Source of the DNA: Thamnaconus septentrionalis
Lineage: Eukaryota > Chordata > Actinopteri > Tetraodontiformes > Monacanthidae
Assembly: GCA_009823395.1 (NCBI GenBank)
Contig: CM020509.1
Span: 13,080,001-13,144,000, forward strand
Direction of reading: 5' to 3'
Length of the DNA stretch: 64,000 nucleotides
The notes beneath the pieces were generated by a model. That model searched no databases, was not told the DNA's origin, and saw nothing but the letters and a program-made list of their open reading frames with translations. This document shows, one piece after another, positions 26,071-39,296 of this stretch; position 1 is the first letter of the stretch, and each line of letters starts with the position of its first letter. A program made the position numbers and the translations under genes.

Positions 26071-26373
26071 GGGGTACCTGTTTTTTCTCTGCTCTCTCAG
26101 AAGGCCAGTAATCGAAGCGCTGACTGCGTCTTTGTGGAAAAGGTCCTGGAGAACCACTACACGGCCCTGATGTCGGCGCGCTACTCGGGCTGGTACGTGG
26201 GCTTCACCAAAAGAGGCCGACCTCGCCGCGGCCCCCACACACTCCCCAACCAGCAGGACGTGCACTTCATGAAGCGGTTCCCGCCGGGGGAGCAGCCCGG
26301 CCTGACCACGCCCTTCCGCTTCACCACTATCAGCAAGCGGGGCAAGAAGGTACGCGCCACGGGACCCCGCTAG
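20191..26373 (+). CDS. fgf24: Secreted fibroblast growth factor, FGF8/17/18/24 subfamily; probably Fgf24
   Basis: Five coding exons join with consistent GT-AG borders and phases: 20,191-20,222; 23,817-23,856; 23,971-24,148; 25,834-25,940; 26,101-26,373. The product is 209 aa. Residues 1-24 are a hydrophobic signal peptide encoded by exons 1 and 2. Residues 25-83 contain the subfamily signature HVENQT and [11 protein letters not shown]. The beta-trefoil core continues through [17 protein letters not shown] and [10 protein letters not shown] to residue about 175, followed by a basic tail. Cysteines 109 and 128 and sequons at N32, N39 and N123 are visible. As a family member it should bind heparan sulfate and FGF receptors outside the cell. 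FGF18, as I remember it, reads RARDDVSRKQLRLYQLYS; here it is [18 protein letters not shown], which favours Fgf24. A divergent fgf18 copy is the alternative. Confidence 0.85.
20859..20947. repeat. (CTG)n repeat followed by (TGCC)n repeat
   Basis: About 15 CTG units at 20,859-20,904, then about 8 TGCC units at 20,914-20,947. It lies in FGF intron 1. Confidence 0.95.
21073..21104. repeat. Poly(A) run of 32 bases
   Basis: A pure A run in FGF intron 1. No retroposon body was recognised before it. Confidence 0.9.
23817..23856 (+). CDS. fgf24: FGF coding exon 2
   Basis: A 40-base exon with a strong polypyrimidine tract and CAG acceptor; donor GTGAGC. It completes Leu11 and encodes [13 protein letters not shown], the rest of the signal peptide. 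It aligns by position with the CLHFLLLCFQVQ exon of FGF18. Confidence 0.85.
23971..24148 (+). CDS. fgf24: FGF coding exon 3
   Basis: Encodes residues 25-83 and one base of codon 84. The preceding intron is only 114 bases. The acceptor is CAGCAG, a tandem NAGNAG site. The donor is GTAAGA and is followed after five bases by a CA repeat. Confidence 0.95.
24154..24192. repeat. (CA)n microsatellite next to a splice donor
   Basis: Begins five bases after the exon 3/intron 3 boundary of the FGF gene. A longer CA tract follows at 24,303-24,361 in the same intron. Confidence 0.95.
24303..24361. repeat. (CA)n microsatellite
   Basis: About 29 CA units in FGF intron 3. Confidence 0.95.
25834..25940 (+). 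CDS. fgf24: FGF coding exon 4
   Basis: Completes Ala84 and encodes residues 85-119, including [14 protein letters not shown] and [11 protein letters not shown]. It ends in phase 0 at AAG/GTGAGA. Confidence 0.95.
26021..26069. repeat. (TG)n microsatellite inside the last FGF intron
   Basis: About 24 TG units occupy nearly a third of the 160-base intron 4 and end 31 bases before the acceptor. Confidence 0.95.
26101..26373 (+). CDS. fgf24: FGF coding exon 5 (terminal)
   Basis: Encodes residues 120-209 and a TAG stop at 26,371-26,373. It holds [18 protein letters not shown], the basic GRPRRGP segment and the [11 protein letters not shown] tail typical of FGF18/24. Confidence 0.95.
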   Translation, partial: KASNRSADCVFVEKVLENHYTALMSARYSGWYVGFTKRGRPRRGPHTLPNQQDVHFMKRFPPGEQPGLTTPFRFTTISKRGKKVRATGPR

Positions 26374-27632
26374 CGACAGTGGGCTCATGCTAGCGGAGCC
26401 ACGACCTGAGCCTGCCAATGGCTAACTCAACTCTTCTGTTGCACATGACTGAATGCCTCCAAATTGTCGGGACAAACATTGACCAGGAACTTGATGAATC
26501 ATTTGTGGGGTTTAGCTTTACTCTTACTTATTTGCCACTACAGGACCCCAGAAAGCAATTGCCCTTCTCAACCTAGGTTCCCTCGCTGGACCATTTTGTG
26601 GACCATTCATTACCGGAACTGGAATTTGGCGTCCTTCCTTTCATTCCCTCATCAGAAAAAAAACACTCACAGGAAAGCTTTAAAAGGCAACCAGGCTCGA
26701 CAAAAGTCTTTTATTTGACAACCTCAGAAACCACAAGGCCTTCATGTCTCCTGTAATTGACGTCGGCGTTGACAATGTCAAGTATGGGATTACACCTGGA
26801 CCAAACGCAGAGAGAACAAGAAGTGGTTCAGACTGACGGAACAAGAGAGTGGGGCCTTGGCCATCCGCTGAAGGGAAAAACAGGAAGGAAAAGACCGGAG
26901 GGGACAAAGGGATGAAGTAATCTGCACAGATCAAATGGACCAATGGTGGATTGTTGACATGCGACGCACTTATTTGTCTTACTGTTAAATTTAGTGGGAA
27001 CCTGTAAGACTGTTGATGAATAAATGAATGAATGAGGGGATGATCGAGCGGCTGTTTGTCGGAGGACGACAAAAGAAATGTACCCAGCGTGTGTGTTTGT
27101 GCATCTGTTTGTGTGCGTGAGTGAGAGGACCAACAACCATGAGTGAAGCTGGATCACATGGGATTCTGGAAAGGGACCGTCTAGTCCCTCCGCATGGACC
27201 TGTGACAACTCACTAAAGGGGCTGAAACTTTAGGAGCTAGAATGTATTTAAATAAAGCAAGCAAACAACAAGAAAAAAAAACAAAACACAAAAAAAACAA
27301 GCCGCACCTGAAAACAGCAAGCCAATGGCCACCAACCAAAACAACAGCTGACCAAAGACAACCAGATACCTTCCTCATAAAGTCTCTTAATGTGTCCCGT
27401 CCTCCCTCCCCCTCCCCAAAGGACACCACACCCTCAGGTGTGAAGGGTGAGCCCGGCTGGGAGGGTGCCTTGTCAATTAGCATTGCTATAGAAACGACCC
27501 AGGGGATGACGCTCCTGTGCGACAGCGTGAATACAGAATGCTGCTACCAGGACATTCAGTGGAACAAAACCAAAGTGTCACGCATACACACAGGAGAAAA
27601 AAAAATATTAAAGGGAACAATTTATTGAAAGC

Positions 27633-27664
<32 letters not shown>

Positions 27665-28200
27665 GAAAGAAAACAAAACACTTAAGCAATTTTACTATGA
27701 TGGTTACTAATTATTTCAATGAAATTATTTCATTTATTTATTTCAGCTCTGTGTGCAGCAGTCTTTCTTGACTCAGTAAACCTTAAAGAAACATTTCCTG
27801 TGTCTTGGCCTCTTTTCTCACCATTGAAGTACAATTGACCCTTCGCTAAGCCCTGCCTTAGAACAGCTGCTGGCTAACCATAACTTTGTTACCGTAGCTA
27901 TGTCAATGGGATGCAGGGTTTATGGATGGGTCAGTTGCATGCAGGTGTCTGTCAGGGCTCTTAATGTGTACAGTTGGCAGTAGAGTTGTTTCAGTTGGAT
28001 TGTTATAAATGGTTGATCTCGTCTCCAGAACAAAGAAGTTTTTGTGTTGAAGAATATGCCTGAAAATGTGTGTATTCACTGAGCTTCAGGAAGTACAAGT
28101 ATGCAGGATTTTGTTATTATACTGTACTGTTGTAGATAGAAACCTCCCTGCCTCTCGAAGAATAAATGATTCAATAATAATAAATCATAATGAATTAAAA
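26374..28200 (+). other. Probable FGF 3' untranslated region
   Basis: No coding continues past the stop. AATAAA signals occur at 27,019, 27,251 and 28,161, so three ends are possible. A TA repeat lies at about 27,633-27,665. Which signal is used cannot be read from sequence. Confidence 0.5.
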
Positions 28201-31170
28201 ATCAGTAATTTCACTGAATTTAAACAAATAGATTAACTTATTCAGAAAACTTCAATAAGTTCAGCAGTTAACTGCTACACCCAGCATACAGTTTGTAAAT
28301 GGGACATATTTGAAGTTTTTATATTGTTCATGTGATACAAGTCAGAATTCAGCCGTTTATACACATCCATTCACTCCTGGTAAATTCTTGTTGAACAACA
28401 ACAACTTCCTAGCCATGGCTGATTCCATGTGTGCACTGCAGGGGCTGGGACTAGGACCACTGAGCTTCTGAGTAGTGGGCAGTCTTTTTAGCTGGCAAAG
28501 CTGAGAAAACAAGCATGAGTGGTACAAACAAATCGTGGTATTCTTGATTTGTCACAGCTCTAAAGAAAGAAATGCAACCATTGAATGTTGAGCAAGTACC
28601 AGTGAATCTCCACTGGCCAATGCAGTGGTTCTGTTCGCCAGCAAACAGGCATGAGGGGAAATCAATCTTGCTGACTTCACTATGCTGGCTGATGATAGGC
28701 TTCGTTTCAGTATTGGACCTTTTTCCCGTTGACCTATTACGCTGCATACCGTGCAATCAGCATATTACTTTGCTAAGTTTAAGCCTGGGGAGCTTTTGAG
28801 CAGAGGACCTAAGCCAGTTTGGACCCACTTGGGTTGTGCACATAGTAATCTGACACCTAACCTCATTGGTTTCTTAATTTGAGAAAATTCAATTGAGCAC
28901 AATATCAGTCAAAGTAACTCACGAGCATGTGTTATAACTCTCCGGTTGCAGTACCATAATAAAATAATCCCCCCACAACATTGTGTGTACTAACCGAAGA
29001 TCCTATGTCAGACATCAAACTGCATAAGAGGGAGAAAGAAAAAACCTTTTGAGCTCTGACTCTTTCGCAAAAGTCAACAGCCAGCTCTCTATCATGAAGT
29101 TTTGCTATGAAAACTCAGCGTGAAGGATCAGACAAAACAGTGGAAGCCAAAGCAGCAGTAGTGAGATAGCCCCATGGCTGCTCCTCTCATCTGTCCAGCT
29201 CTTATCCCCCCCATCCCTCCCCTTCCTTCCCTATCCTAGCAGGAGGTCACCGAAGAGATGTCGCTGCCAAATGACCCGATCACGCCGGCAGACACAAACA
29301 GCTGACTCAGGGGGTAAAGGGTTTGGACCAGAGGATTCCAATTGCAAGACAGCAGGAATCTGCGCTGGAGGCGAATAGTAGGAGAGAGAGAGACGGTGGG
29401 TCGGAAGGGAAACAGGGTGCATGGGTGGGATAAAGAGGAGTGAGTAAAGGGGTGCTGGGGTGAGCCGTTCATTTCTGAAACCTGGCTTCAGTTCCACTCG
29501 GGAATGATGGAAATATTCCACATAGCCAAAACCGGAGTGGAAGGTGTATGGTAATCATGTCGGGGAAGGAATGCCAAATATGTGCGTGAGAACTGAGCTG
29601 TGACCTGAGAGCTGCAGGAATTATGGGCCAAAATCCCACAGACCCAGAGGAAGCACACACACCCATATCCAAACTCATACACACATCATATACTAATGGT
29701 GCTCCACCAAGCGTGGACCCATCCCACATAACTCATTCCCAGAATCTGAAGCATTCTGTTCTATTAAGCTAAACCCAGAAATTTCAAAAATCAAGCCTGA
29801 CACCGGGCCAACTCTGCTCCCCGTCTCCTTCCAGAGAATACACACGTTACAATAACCAGACCGATGTTTTATAGAGTTCACACACACACACACACACACT
29901 GGTCACATATCTGTTGTTAATGCACTTTGAAGAATCTTCCCCAAGCATCCTCCTCACAGTTACTGTTTACAAGACCAAGTATGTGATCCACCGTAACAGG
30001 TTATTTAGACTCTTGGCTGCCAAAGAGCAACTCTCATAAACACGCTCAGGCTGGACGAATGACTGAGGTTTTACTGCCACCTTGTGGTCATTGTGAGAGC
30101 CATTGGAACACAATTAAACCAGGAGTTTGCTGTTAGAAATTGGTGATAGAATCATTTACACGGTACAACAATTACAAAAATGCGTTTTGCACTTTTGCAG
30201 AACAAAGCCGATCGACAGGAAGTGTGGCAAAGTTCACGGAAACTGTGAATTAGCGAAGCAAACGGATTGTCATCTATTCCAGGTTTGTATTTTTGAAGAT
30301 ATGCCCTCCACTACTTTCATATTATGCTCTGTCACTGTTAACACAAGAAGCTCATGTGTAAGTTTTTGTCTGATTTAAATGAAACGAAATGAACACTGTA
30401 ATTGTTGTCTTTTGATGTTGAATTATTATCCAAATTATCAATACGCACGTCAATGGCTGACAAATCTTAACCACAGAAAAATCCGACTGTCTGGAAATCC
30501 CAACCAAAGCCGGAATTTGCACCGTATTTCCATTAACAGCCAAATGGCCTTGTGTGTTTATAAACTGTAAAACGGATCATTAATTTGATCACAGGCTCTC
30601 ATAAATTTCACAGGAAATGTACTTTGATCACAAGCAACGATCGGTTACACTTGTAGAACATAAATCCGGCCGAGCTGTCTGCAGATGATCCCACGAACAA
30701 GAGATATGAATGGCACAATTAACCGTGTTTTGTGTAAACACTCCACTTCAAACGGAATAAAGAAAAAGGGACTCTTGTGTGTTTTGACATATTTAGTTTT
30801 GAAGCTGCTGCCGTGGGCCTTCCTGTTGGAATCTTTCTCCCAAAATTATTTTCTTCAACCAACTGAGCTTCCTTTCCTTAATTAGCTGGTGAGAACTGAA
30901 CTGTCAAGTCATCGCTCAAGAGAACAAAAAGAGGGGAAAAAAAGGTGCAGCTGCCCGAAGACACTTGGATCGAAAAAAGCAAATGTGACATTTTTTGGTA
31001 AATTGCAGGTGGTGTTCTCCTCACAGGACAGATCACGCATTTCTTTCCAGTTCTGGGCACAGGGACTGTGCGTTTTATACAAACCCATTCACACATACAC
31101 AGAGACACGAACAGACAACAGACAACTTAGACACTCATTCATGTTATAGTTGGCTCAACACTCCACCACT
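28200..31170. other. Intergenic stretch between convergent fgf and fbxw11
   Basis: I see no gene. A short CA tract is at about 29,881-29,900 and a CTCF-like word at 30,072-30,090. A GC-rich patch near 29,200-29,480 has open frames without recognisable domains. Confidence 0.5.
30072..30090 (-). promoter_or_regulatory. CTCF-like motif
   Basis: The minus strand reads CCACAAGGTGGCAG, a close fit to the vertebrate CTCF core. It lies between the convergent fgf and fbxw11 genes. Binding is inferred. Confidence 0.4.
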
Positions 31171-31179
31171 GTCAAGTAC

Positions 31180-32276
31180 TTTATTCACAATAAGGTCATT
31201 TTTCTTCTTTAAAAAAATCATTTTTAATATACAACACAATTTGACAAGACAACTCCGTTTACAGCTAAATTTGAGCCTTTTAAGTTCCAGCTTCTCTCAT
31301 AACCAAAGCAAGCAGGGATAGATGGACGAGGGCTTTAAGTTAGAGGAAAGAATAAGAATGAGAGAGAGAGAGAGAGAGAGAGAGACTGAGCGAGAGGGAG
31401 AGAGAGAGAGAGAGGAGAGATAAAGGACTACGTTTAGTATGATTTTTTTTTTTTTTGCACTAAGAACCAAAATACTCAAATATGAGAAAATAACAGTAAT
31501 AAAAAAACAGTAAGAAAGTAAGAGTTAAAGAGAAAAGAAAGCAGAGGCGAGCCAGGATGCTCCATCCGTGGCAAACCTCACATGCATGTCTGTCTGTTAG
31601 ACGCTTCTGCTCTGTTCGGCCGTCTCACAAGTCCAAAATAGACAAACACACACTCGAGCAAACTTGAGTGTGCGTGCAGGCCCACTCCCGCCACCCCCCC
31701 CCCACCCCCCCCTCCCCATTCCAATTGAGTGTGCGCCTCTAAAGGGGTGGGGGGGTTGGTTGGTGGGTAAGTGGGTGGGGTCTGATCGGATGGGCAGGGG
31801 CGAGAGGAGGGGGGTGAGGGGGGGAGCGAGGGAGAGACAGGGCGGGCTGGGAGGGAGTGAGAGGGGGGGGGTGAGCCGTCCTCTCGTTCACCCCCTCCGT
31901 CTCCGAAACCCTTCCCTCGTTTCCTTGAGCTGAGTAAAGAGTCTCTGTCTCCTGCGTCACAGCTCCGGTCATCCTCTGTCCAACTGTGCCAGTCTCTGTA
32001 TGTGCAATATATGTATATATATAAATATATATCTATAAGCGTTTCAGTATCTGTGGAAACCAGATTTTTGCCAGGAATTAAACTTCGAGAGTAGAAGATG
32101 CTTTGACTTTGTATCGAGGGGACGTAAGGGGGGGGGGGTGGGGGCTTGTGACTTATATAACCTCTAAGTTAATACTGCCATAAGTGTACTTTACAAAACA
32201 TAAATAGGTAGTTGAAGGTGAACTTTCTGGGAGAGTTGTGTCGGTGTAGTGGTGGGGGATCCTCGTAAGCGCTGAC

Positions 32277-32335
<59 letters not shown>

Positions 32336-32650
32336 TCTGAGCATGTCTGTGAGTGCAACTTGCTGGCAGGCAATGGGCACAAGCTCGAGAGTCTGTCAGA
32401 ATGGGCAAGGGGGGCGCGTGGTTGGCGGAGGAGTGGGAGGTGGACAGAGAGATGACGAGGAGGAAGTAGAGATAGGCTCCTTTTTCTGCGATGGATACAC
32501 CCATCCACCAGTCAGCCCTGGGCTCCTCCAACAAAGGGTGCGGGGGATGGCGCCACCTACAGGAGCAAATCAAAAGTGTGTATTTTCCAAACGATGGTCA
32601 AGTCAGATCAAGGCGTCCGGGAAGCGTGTTTGTCTCGGCCTTCGTACCTG
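31180..32650 (-). other. Probable fbxw11 3' untranslated region
   Basis: Continues from the fbxw11 stop towards lower coordinates. The plus-strand TTTATT at 31,180-31,185 is an AATAAA signal in the gene's direction, giving a leader-free UTR of about 1.5 kb. GA-rich tracts at about 31,360-31,412 and a long TG repeat at 32,279-32,335 lie within it. Confidence 0.45.
32279..32335. repeat. (GT)n microsatellite
   Basis: About 28 units, inside the probable fbxw11 3' UTR, where the transcript would carry CA repeats. Confidence 0.95.
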
Positions 32651-32812
32651 CTATCTCGAAATGTAAGTGTAAGTGCGGGAGGGGGATCGTCCCTCTGGCT
32701 GGCCATTGGTCGAGACGTTGAGGAAGTCCCAGATCAGAATGGTGTCGTCGTGAGAACTGCTTATGATTTGAAACTCATCAAACTGGAGGCGGAACACGCG
32801 GCCAGAGTGCTC
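32651..32812 (-). CDS. fbxw11: fbxw11 terminal coding exon
   Basis: Residues 487-539 and TAG stop at 32,651-32,653. It carries the last WD blade ([25 protein letters not shown]) and the invariant end [11 protein letters not shown]. Confidence 0.95.
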   Translation of the reverse strand, partial: EHSGRVFRLQFDEFQIISSSHDDTILIWDFLNVSTNGQPEGRSPSRTYTYISR

Positions 32813-35800
32813 CTACAAGAAAAAATAAAATAATCAGAGGCAAGAAGTTACAATAACATACTACGCTCACAAGCAGGGGTGTGTTTGGTGTCTGACAATA
32901 AAGACTTCAGTGGGTTCAGCGATTTTTATCATTTCATGTCTAGAAAAAAAAATCTCTCTCTCACTGGACTGAGTTCGAAGTCACAAATTTTCTGTGACGA
33001 ACACTGAAACGTCAAGATATGCCAATTATTTTATGAAACCTTATGAAAACATTTCTCAGCATCACGTAATACAATTCAAAAGAAGAATAACAGAGCATTA
33101 AATCTAATCTGAGAGCCAAAAACAAAGCATGTAAAGTATGGGATACATTTGAAAGAAAGTTTGAAAAGATGGAAAAAACAAATAAACAAAAAAATAAAAT
33201 GAAATAAAATTAAAAATAAATAAATAAAAATCATGCACACTCACCACTAGTGTGCGCAGACATAATGTGCTGGCGGGGGCCCGAGGGTCCAGGGCTGCCT
33301 GAAGGTCCCACACCTTGATCTTACTGTGGGTACAAACATTACCTTCAGTTCAGTTCAAAACCCAGACAGTACAACAACACAAAGAACCCAGAGTGGGGGC
33401 GTCACACTGACCCATCGTAGGCGCCGCTGACAATTCTTTTGTTGTCGAAGCGAATGCAGCGCACAAGCTCCTCGTGGCCTTCCAGCACCCGCAAGCACGC
33501 CCCGCACTCGATATCCCATAGCCTGGAGATGGACGGACGGACGGGAGTCAGCAAACACAAACAAAAACATACCAGACTGAATAATTTAACAAGCAAAAAA
33601 ATTATTTTATTTTTTTAACAAAAAAAATAAGGGGTTAACTTAAAGCGGGTCGTACCGGATTGTGTTGTCCGATGAGCCACTGACCACCAGACGATCTCGG
33701 TACTGTAGGCACGCGATGCCGCGCTTGTGACCATTTAGTGTACGCACAAACTCACATGTGCTGGTGCTCCATACCTTCAGAAAGGGAAACAAAGAGAACA
33801 CTTTGTGAAACAGCTCCACGCTTCCAAATAAACTTAAGAGAGAAACACACATGAGGAAAGACTTATGGGAATAGTTCAAACCCGCGTTAATTATTGGCTT
33901 CAGGTCCTACTGTGTCATCTGGATTGTTTTGGAGATAATGGCTCTCCGGCCCTCTGTCTTTTCTTCCACTTAATGGAAGTAGATTGCGCTTGATTTTTCG
34001 TGCCAAACAGAATACTTTCAAACATTTTCCGAGGCAAAATCCTTTCCTCCGAAAAATATGAAAAGCGGCTTTTCGAAAACACTTCTCACAACAGAGGCCC
34101 TATTGTGAGAAATTCTGTTTCAACAGTACGAGTTCCTGACAAACTACACTCTGGTGGTGCACTACGGGAAATACCCATCGCTACCAATCTGCCTTTAATT
34201 AGCTGTTGACTCTCAAGGAAAGTGAAGTCTGAATTGTGGACTTTGAAGCACTCCGGTTACCTTGATGGTGCGATCCCCTGAGGCCGACACTATATATTTG
34301 TCGTCAAAGTCGACCACGTTCACAGCGGCCCGGTGCCCTACGAGGACACGGCGTAGGCTGATGTCAGTGGGGGAGGCCATGTCCCAGACGGCGATCGATC
34401 TGTCCTTGGAGCAGGTGACCATCAAGCCGTTGGCGAAGCGCAGGTGGAGAACCGCCTCGTTGTGGTGGATGAGCGTGTTGAGAACCTCGCCTGTTGTCAC
34501 TTCCCACACCCTGGGCGGGAGCACAGGAGAGCGGCCGTTACTTCAGATGAAGGTTTGAATCAAACATGAGGGGCGCGTGAAACGGCGGAGGCGGTGCAGG
34601 GGAGTGAGAGAGGGCGACGTGACAGGAGGAGGTAGAAAGAGATCAAGAGTGATGCTGGGGAGGTTTTTAGCAAAATAGTAAATATGACACAAGAAAGAAC
34701 TGCGTTTCGTAGTTGCGCAATGCAGAAGGGAGACACAACGACAAACACATGGCAGCGGCTGTGGGAGCGCGTCACTGAACTCCGCTGCTGGGCGAGTCAA
34801 AGAGGGAAAAAGCTGGAAAAGCTTACAACTGAAGCTAAAAAACAAAGTGCCTGTCAAAGTGTTGCTAAGGAAGTGAAGTCACATTTTCCTTGGATGGCAC
34901 CCAGCGAGTGTGGCTCAAGTGTGAAGCAATAAGAGAATTAATATTGAGCTTCTGTGTACGGTGGCCAAGCAAGTGTCAACATGCGCACAAAGGCCAGGCT
35001 GTTAAAGAGCCCCGCTCAAGTCGTTCCACAATCTCCAGCACATTTGAACTTACTATCAAACATCGCGCATGACGATGACATGCACATTTTTAAATAAACA
35101 CGCCCAAGGCTGAGAGACGCATCCCGCGTTTGGTTTCCAACACGGCATATTTTACATCAACTCTGCTTAGCCGGAATGAATAGCAGAGATGATGGGATGA
35201 GATATTTGGGCTCAAGGTTGACATGGACTTTAAAACAAACAGGGATCCAAGATCTCCTGGCTGCGAGTCAACTTCAATTCATGTCCTCGCAAATGAGCTC
35301 CTTATAACACTACTTTAGTGAAGACTGATGTTTAAGCCGTTGGAAGTGAAAGGCTTGGATGTACCAAGACATTTTTAAACGCATTTGTCTCCAAATGTGC
35401 TTAAAAAAAAGGTAAAAGATTCATACATCCAAATGGTTTGCATGTCAAAGCAACACAGCGCTATAGGAAGGGCTGAACAAAAGCTGTCAGCTGGGTCATT
35501 GAAGTCCCAATAGCTTTAAAAAAAAAAAATAAAAAAAAAATAGTGGAAAATACATGATTTTATGTGGATAATAAAGCTATTGTGCAATGGTTATGAAAGA
35601 AAAAAAAATGGTTCCACTTGTAAGGAGGTGGTCACCCAGATCAAGGATCGGCTTGGAGTTGTGTGATTTTCTATCAATAAAAATACTAACAGTGATGGCA
35701 ATATCCTTCCCCACCATTAGATGATGTTTACATACTGTGCCTTGCAGAGGGAACTACTCTTCGCCTCAGTTACTGAACTCCTTGGTGCTAAGATGGTGCG

Positions 35801-38800
35801 TGTACCTGACAGTGGAGTCAGACGAGCCGGTGACGATGACCCTCTCATCATACTGCAGACACAACACCGAGCCCGTGTGACCAGTCAGTATCTTCAGACA
35901 CTCCAGAGACTGCTTATCCCAGATCTGTGGTGGAAAGGTGGGCAGGTAGGAAAAAAGGAAAAAAAACCCAAACAAACCACATGGTCAGACAAATGTATTT
36001 GCAGAGAGGGACACGCACAGACCGGCACGTGGCAAAATAAATAAATAAATGGTCAGGGGGGGAAAAAGGTAGCAGATTTGGGTCATGCTAAGAATGGCCC
36101 ATTCTCTCAGCACTGTTCATGCCCTATTTCCCCGTGGTGGCGCAGAGCTCCATGTTGTACATTCAGCTCTTCTCATCTGCCTCGCTGGAAACAATACGAG
36201 GACAAATATGCTCCTCTCTCCCTCCGCTCCCCCACCTCCTCATGAGGAGCATCTCTTATTCTTTCACTTCTTCCAGGCCAGACAGTTAAAAAAAAAAAAA
36301 CAGCTCACGAGCTGAGCCCTTGTATCCACTAATTCACTCGTGTTTTCATTCAGAGTAGGCCGGTTTTGCTCAGCGCCACAGACAATAGGATGATAAACCC
36401 TATTGTGCCAGGAGAAAGAGTTGATTCTTAAATGGGCACACTGAAGGTTGGAGAAAAATATTCCCCCCCCAGTAGGAGGGACAACTCAGGGACAACTGAG
36501 GCACTAACGAACAAACAATATTAATGTTCTTATAAATGCTATGTATCTATTTGGATGAAGAAAATAGAACAAAACTACATTGCACAGTACAGTGAAAATA
36601 TTCTTGACTGTAACATTGTGCATTAGTAAACATTGTGATCATTTTATTTATTTATTTTTTCTAAACAAACAGAATCTAGACTATTTACACTCAGCTTTCA
36701 GTGGGAATAAACATCTTATGAAGGAGAGTCGGTGCTGCTGTTATGCAGGATCGACTTTGAGGCGGAAGGTACTTTGAAATTATTTAATGGTCTTTTTTCA
36801 TTTTATGAGAAATGTTGACAGAGCTGCAAATGAAAATAAAATCTGATCTCTGTGTAGAAGACAGTATGAGGCAGCATCTTGCAATTGTTTGCTTAACGTT
36901 TGATTCCATTCAAAAAAAAAAAATCTGTATAATAATAAGAGTAGTGACTGTTACATTTAGAACACAGCAAGGCCATAGAAAATAAAAGTCAAATTTAATA
37001 TTGTGGAGCCTTGTGCATGGAACCTCATCTCCTATGCAATCTGCATCTAGATGTAAGGAGTCCCTTGATGTTGGGTGCACACATACCTTAATGGAATTGT
37101 CCCTAAGGCCACTGATGATCTTGTCATCGTCGTACTGAAGACAGTAAACCCCTTTACTATTTTCTGAGCGGCACTGAATCCTTTGCAGGTTGTGTCTGCC
37201 ACATCGCCAGTTAGCCTCAATAGTCTGGAAGAAGAGAGCAATAATGATAAGAAACAAATAAAAAACACTTTATTCAAAAAGTAGGTCTTCATGTTGTGCT
37301 GGTGTGCAACATGGTGCCATAAAGCAAGACATGGTCTGATAGGTGGATATTTGGCAGGTAACCAAAGTTACAGTCTTATGTCAGACCACTATGATAAGAC
37401 ATTCAGAGTAAATCGGAAAAAAACCAACAGTGATTTACTTCATTCTGTGTCATTTGTAAAGCTAACTTCAGAGTATTATCCCACGTCGAGAGTCAGGAAA
37501 GTCAAACATGTACTTAAGTTCAGTTCTAAAACTCAGGGTGACCCAGAAACATTTCTTTCTTGGTTATAAAAACGGAGGGCAGACAAAGTTGATGCTGTTG
37601 GATGGCATTAGAAGCGAGTCGACCACAGTCTTCTTAAAAAGAGATTTAATCACCTCCGCGGAGACTCACAAGCTATGATCCTCAGAGTGGCAATAAGCAG
37701 CCAGTTCATTTTCACTTTGAATGGCCTTGACTTCTAACACTCTTCTTAAGTTCAATTATCATTATAGTTTTCATCTGTGGTGATTTTGAGGCTCTATGTA
37801 AAGTTGCCATTCAACATGCCGCACTCTTATGAGAGAATAATTAAGAGGCAAGAGAGAGGATGAACTTTGTGCTGTTGTAAAACTGCATGGCCCACTAACC
37901 ATTCAATCATAAACAAGGACAGACTTCTAGCAATTTTCTAGGTCAATTTCATCGATTTTGACGAAGGAGAAGTCTTGGTGACTAAAATCAAATCAATGTG
38001 AATCTAGTCCTACTAATAACCTGATTATGAGGATGTAAGGTTGCAAAACATCCTTTATCTAGTGACGTGTAAGCAGTGCCACCTACTGGTGAAATAAAAT
38101 GTGTGTCCGAACTGCTTAGAGCAAGGTTAGTGTAAGGGGAGAGGCTAGGCTTGGGTCACCATGAACAAACAAAGCCAAAGACACTGAGCCAATTGCAATT
38201 GGAAACAATAATAACACTAAAAAAACTAACACCTGACATGAATATTAAGAGGCAGCAGAGCTTGGTCCTCACCGCAGACATAGAACAAGTACAACAAACA
38301 GTTCTTACAAGACACTGCAATTCCTAAAGTATCATTAATAGTAGTTTGGGGGAAAAACCTTGGACATTATTATATGATTCAAAGAAATTTGATCATTGTG
38401 AAACTGTGGCAGGCCAATACAGTCTAGCCAGTTTATTTGTTACGGTGCAGTAATATATGATAATTACAGCACCGTAACATAATTCAGTCCTACTAAACGT
38501 CTTATACTTTTAGTAGGACTGAATTACGTTCCAAACTTTCTTACCTCTATGTCTTGGATGATCTTGGGATAAAGGGAGTGATAGTAGGAGTTGGGCGGGA
38601 CTTCTGCTGTGCGATTCTTGAACAAATATTTCTCCCTGGAGCAGAAAAGAGAAAGATTACACCTGTCTTGCAGCCACTGTAAAAATGAGAAATGGATTCA
38701 TAACGATACATGTAATGAGAAGCCCAACAGTGAATATATGCTTCAGTTGCGCGTCATTGGCTTTCCTCCCTTTTTAGACCAAATCGCAGCTTTCGTAATA

Positions 38801-39296
38801 AAAAAAAAAAAAAAAAAAAAAAAACAAAACAATAGACAGAAGAGAAGTAATACATTCCTTAAGTTGCAGACATGCAGTGACCCAGCTGATCAAGTCTTGA
38901 ATAATAGACACTATGCAGGGTGATCAGGTCTGAATGAAATGCTCACCACTGGACATCTTTTTGCCTTGTGCATCATGCCAGAGACATTTTTACTATTGCA
39001 TTTTTGCTTTTCAGCCGCTCTGCCCCCCCACTCTGGAACTTACTCCCACCAGACATCCACAACAGCGACTCTCTACCTATTTTCAAATCCAGACTCAAAA
39101 CTCATCTGTTCAAGATAGCCCACTTGCTTTAACTGCCTGGTTTCTTGGTTTATTTATTTATTTTATTTTTCTCTATCATTAATTATGTGTACTTTTTTTC
39201 TTTATCATTAATTGTATGTGCTTTTATGTGTTGTTTCTCTGTTGTTTTATCGCCTCTGTTTGTAGTGTCCTTGAGAGTTTTGAAAGATGTATAAAA

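Noticed and set aside
20191..26373. FGF8 or FGF17 as the identity of the growth factor
   Set aside because: [20 protein letters not shown] and the [20 protein letters not shown] pattern follow FGF18/24. FGF8 and FGF17 have different words at these positions (for example ITEDGD/ATAEDGN types and FTEIVLENNYTA).
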